From NCBI RefSeq assembly GCF_001659605.2, contig NC_035173.2:8119769-8183768 (forward strand): DNA of 64,000 nucleotides, given 5' to 3'. The notes beneath the pieces were generated by a model. The model saw only the letters and a program-made list of their open reading frames with translations, had not been told where the DNA came from and ran no database searches. Shown here in pieces: positions 60,902-64,000 of the stretch. A program made the position numbers and the translations under genes. This DNA comes from Manihot esculenta (lineage: Eukaryota > Streptophyta > Magnoliopsida > Malpighiales > Euphorbiaceae). Position 1 is the stretch's first letter. Each line of letters starts with the position of its first letter.

Positions 60902-61072
60902 CAAAGAGAGCTGTATTTAGGGTTTTGAGAAGAAGAATCAAAGCAGAGAGAAAACAATTGCTGTTTCTTTTGGCCTTCCCTGCTCAGCAGGAGAGTGAAA
61001 GAACATGGAGGGAAACACGAAAGGAGAGAGCCTCTATTCACGCACAAATTATTAATTTTCTGGTATTTATAT
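60902..61072 (-). promoter_or_regulatory. AGO6 core promoter and leader exon
   Basis: On the minus strand TATAAATA occupies 61071-61064. Transcription would start about 30 nt downstream (near 61035). The leader contains a telobox-like AAACCCTAA near 60920 and ends at the donor at 60901. Confidence 0.6.
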
Positions 61073-61139
61073 TTCTCTCTGCAGTAGGAGTAATTTTGGT
61101 ATACTTTCCTAAGCAAATAGGTCTGACTTCCTTTCCTTG

Positions 61140-62480
61140 ATTCCTAACCGTTCATCTCTATTTGATAGATGATTCACATCATATAGAACATTGTTTCTGC
61201 TTTGATTCTTTCAGTGGGTGGGCTATGTTCTATGTAAACACAATTACTGGATTAATGCATCAGCCAATAATTATTGCTCAGTATTTTAAATGAAAATTGC
61301 TTTGAAAAATGTTTTAATCTACAATATTAATTCATTAAAGATATTAATAAAAAGTATGAATGAATAGAATAAAATATTTTTATAAATTTATATAAAGTAA
61401 ATATTAAAAGACATTTTGCTACTATTATAATTCTATTGCTTATTAGATATTGTGAACTGACAAAAGAATTCCTAAATGGTTTATTTTGCCTTCGTCAGTA
61501 ATATTATTTTTTTAATTATTAGTTGTTCTATAATAATTAACTAAATATTATAAAAATAAAATTTTGTAATTCATTATTTTAATTTTTAAATTTTAATATT
61601 TTAATTTAATTAAAACATTAAATATCATTTTCAAAATAGTTATTATGATTAATTAAATCTATTAGATATTAAATCCATATAAAAATCAAAATCATGTAAA
61701 ATACTCAAATTGAATCAAATTAAGATGGAAGTTTGAAGCAAAACATCCTCATTCTATTCAATTTATACTGTTAAGATTTTTCTAAGCATTATTGAGGAGC
61801 AATTTAGGATCATTAGTGGCCATTAAAGATTTCTAGAGATTTGATATTTTTGGTAGCTAATTAAATTTTAATAAAATAGATTTAGAGAATTATAATCGGA
61901 TCCTGGTGACTTTGAATTTTAAAAAAAATACTCGTGGTAAATTCAAATTTTATATATAAATACCTATTATTTGAATTTATTTATATAAATAAATAATTTA
62001 TTATAAAAATATATTTTATAATAATATTTATAAATTTTTTTATATGTTTTCATTTAAAATTAAATTTAAATATTTATTTAAAAATATACATTTTTTTAAA
62101 TGAAAATTATTAATGAAATTTTTTATATATAATTTATTAATTAAAATATATGAGATTAAACCGGTTCAAAATTATTAGAATATGGTAATTGAATTTAAAA
62201 CGATACATATAGTTTATATTAATTTTAATTAGATTTAGAACGAATTTCTAATATAAATTGAGTTTAGATTCGAATGAAATAATACCATACTGATTTATCT
62301 TCCTATGCCATTGTAGACTTCTTAATATTATTGGAAAGTTAGTTTTCCTTGTATTGAACCGGTTTGACTTTAGAATGGTTTATATAGATTTGCTTGTTTG
62401 TGTGTACTATGGACCTGATCAGTCTAAATTTAGACAATTTTATCATGATATTATTAATGTTAATTTATATTTTTTTATAT
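61140..62480. other. AT-rich intergenic DNA upstream of AGO6
   Basis: No gene or defined element seen. Confidence 0.55.
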
Positions 62481-62489
62481 AATTTTATA

Positions 62490-63512
62490 ATTTTGATCTT
62501 ATTCTGCAGAAAATGATATAAAAAGATAATTTGGAGAAAATACCCTTAAAATTGCCTAAAATGGAATAGAGGAGAGCAAGCATGCCAAATTCCATTTGAA
62601 GATAAGACAAATAAGGAAAGTAATTTGAAATTCAAATTTCAAATCTCCAAAAGCATTCAAAATTCAAGATTCAGCTAAATAAGAAAAAGTGTTTAATAAG
62701 GAAAGTTGCAAACAAGGAAAGTGCAGAGCAATTTTAAATTCAAATCTCTAAGAATCCCTTTCTTATTGAAGAAGCCAAATCTCTAGAAGATGCACATTCA
62801 AATTTGAAATTCAAATTCAACTTGCTAAGAAATCCAAAGAAGATACACATGCCACCTCAAATCTTGCACATTCAAAATTCAAAATTCAAAATTCAAAATT
62901 CAAAATTCAAAATTCAAAATTCAAAATTCAAAGAGAGGCTCCACCTCATTAATGTGCACATGGGCGGTATGGGCAGTAAGGAGATCAACTTGGGCAGCAC
63001 CTTAACTCTATAAATACCTCTCTTCAAAGCCAGCCGCACTTCTTCTCCACATTCTCTCCATTCGGCCAGCGCACAAGCTCTCCTTTCCAAGCTTCGGTTC
63101 TTCTTGCTTCTTCTTTCTTCTTTTTATTTTTTTGTTTTGGTTCAACCGTGGCTTAAACTTTTATTCTAGTTGAAGATTGGTTGAAACTTTACTTGTTTTA
63201 TGGTTGAATTGGATCCAACTCTTCAACTAGACATTTCTTATTATTGATTTCTCTTTACTTTTATTATTCACTTACTTTATTGCTTTCTTTATTAGTTCAA
63301 CTGAATCAATCTCAAATCCCCTTTTTACTTTACTTGCACTTTATTTTTATTTCGCTTTTAGTTTGTTTGCTTTCAGTCTATTTTCTTGGTCTTGATAAGG
63401 AATATAGGTAAGTTTTCAATTCCCTGTGGATTCGATTCTTTCACCACTATCTGCAGTAGTAATATTGTTGATAATTGAAAATATTATTTTTGACCGGTTT
63501 CGACAACCGCAA
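62490..63512 (+). mobile_element. LTR-like block (solo LTR or retroelement edge)
   Basis: Contains a TATA box CTATAAATACC near 63008, a CT-rich leader with TTCGGCCAGCGCAC, and a 3' end CCCTGTGGATTCGATTCTTTC followed by GACCGGTTTCGACAACCGCA, a terminal signature I associate with plant gypsy (Athila/Tat-like) LTRs. No coding region follows and no second copy or target duplication is seen. The left boundary is a guess. Confidence 0.45.
62869..62931. repeat. 7-bp tandem repeat
   Basis: Eight to nine copies of ATTCAAA. Related AAATTCAAATTTCAAAT-like motifs are scattered over 62620-62830. Confidence 0.9.
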
Positions 63513-64000
63513 AGTCAAACACTCTAATGTTTATGTATAAAAAAAAATTGTAATGTTAACATGTTGTTGTTAATGTTTGAAAAACTTATTATTTAGTATG
63601 TATGGTATAGAAAAATTTATTAATTAAAATTATTTAATTTTGAAAAATATAATAAAATATTTATGAGGATTCTATATTAATTAATTTATTTATTTATTTT
63701 AACCATTAAATGCTAATGGAAGTTAAAAATATATTAATTAATTTATATTTTTATAAAATTTAAAGATTAATTAATAAATTTTTTTATATTACCTGAACTA
63801 AATAGTAAAATACTTTATAGTTAAAATTAATAAATGACTGCACTTACAGGTTTAGTATGGTGATAAGTGCAAGTACATCTAAATAAATATGAGAGATCTC
63901 ATATTTTACTTTCTCAATTCTTAATTTTCATTTAAAAAAATTAATAAATGACTAATTATAAATTTTTTAATATTTAAGAAACACTTTAATATATTTTTTA
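63513..64000. other. AT-rich DNA at right edge
   Basis: No gene or element seen. Confidence 0.5.

Overview
This is nuclear DNA of a flowering plant, a eudicot. The genes have many short exons with GT-AG introns, the intergenic DNA is very AT-rich, and the transposable elements are of plant type (LTR retrotransposons, MULE, hAT and Tourist-like DNA elements, a SINE). Gene content and order recall Arabidopsis chromosome 2 around At2g04520-At2g04570. The species cannot be named from the sequence; a woody rosid such as a Euphorbiaceae member is only a guess.

Layout from left to right. 392-604 (-) is the histone-fold exon of TAF6, whose gene runs off the left edge. 713-6917 is an AT-rich desert with a possible LTR relic, a G-box palindrome island and a MITE. 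6918-8544 (+) is an IQ67-domain (IQD) gene of 6 exons. 9416-9853 (-) is eIF1A. 12671-15409 (+) is a short-form, probably plastid tRNase Z (TRZ2-like, 8 exons). 16087-22007 (-) is the mitochondrial 3-oxoacyl-ACP synthase (14 exons). 23508-27626 (+) is the dual-specificity phosphatase IBR5 (5 exons). 28235-31854 (-) is a mitochondrial pyruvate carrier gene in five tiny exons. 32865-34680 is a decayed Ty3/gypsy LTR plus gag remnant. 34910-37604 (+) is a complete GDSL lipase, and 41101-41813 (+) is a truncated tandem copy of it. 42193-47702 is an LTR retrotransposon with two 632-bp LTRs and a perfect 5-bp target-site duplication. 51104-59346 (-) is ARGONAUTE 6 (22 coding exons), with its promoter near 61,065. 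The right end is AT-rich and holds an LTR-like block.

The order eIF1A - tRNase Z - mtKAS - IBR5 - GDSL lipase matches what I remember of the Arabidopsis order, so the left half looks like a conserved ancestral block. The neighbours share no single pathway: they serve translation, tRNA processing, mitochondrial fatty-acid synthesis, auxin/MAPK signalling, pyruvate import and RNA-directed DNA methylation.

The most unusual content is in mobile DNA. (1) The LTR retrotransposon carries, in sense orientation, a broken piece of the host autophagy gene ATG18a, including one exon-intron junction. (2) Two sibling MULE-like elements, each with long terminal inverted repeats, a perfect 9-bp target duplication and a long imperfect GAA array, sit in adjacent introns of the pyruvate-carrier gene. 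(3) hAT-like elements with 8-bp target duplications sit in introns of IBR5 and AGO6, a Tourist-like MITE in mtKAS, and a SINE in the GDSL lipase. Exon borders were placed by eye from splice consensus, reading frame and remembered family sequences; frames close in every gene model given.
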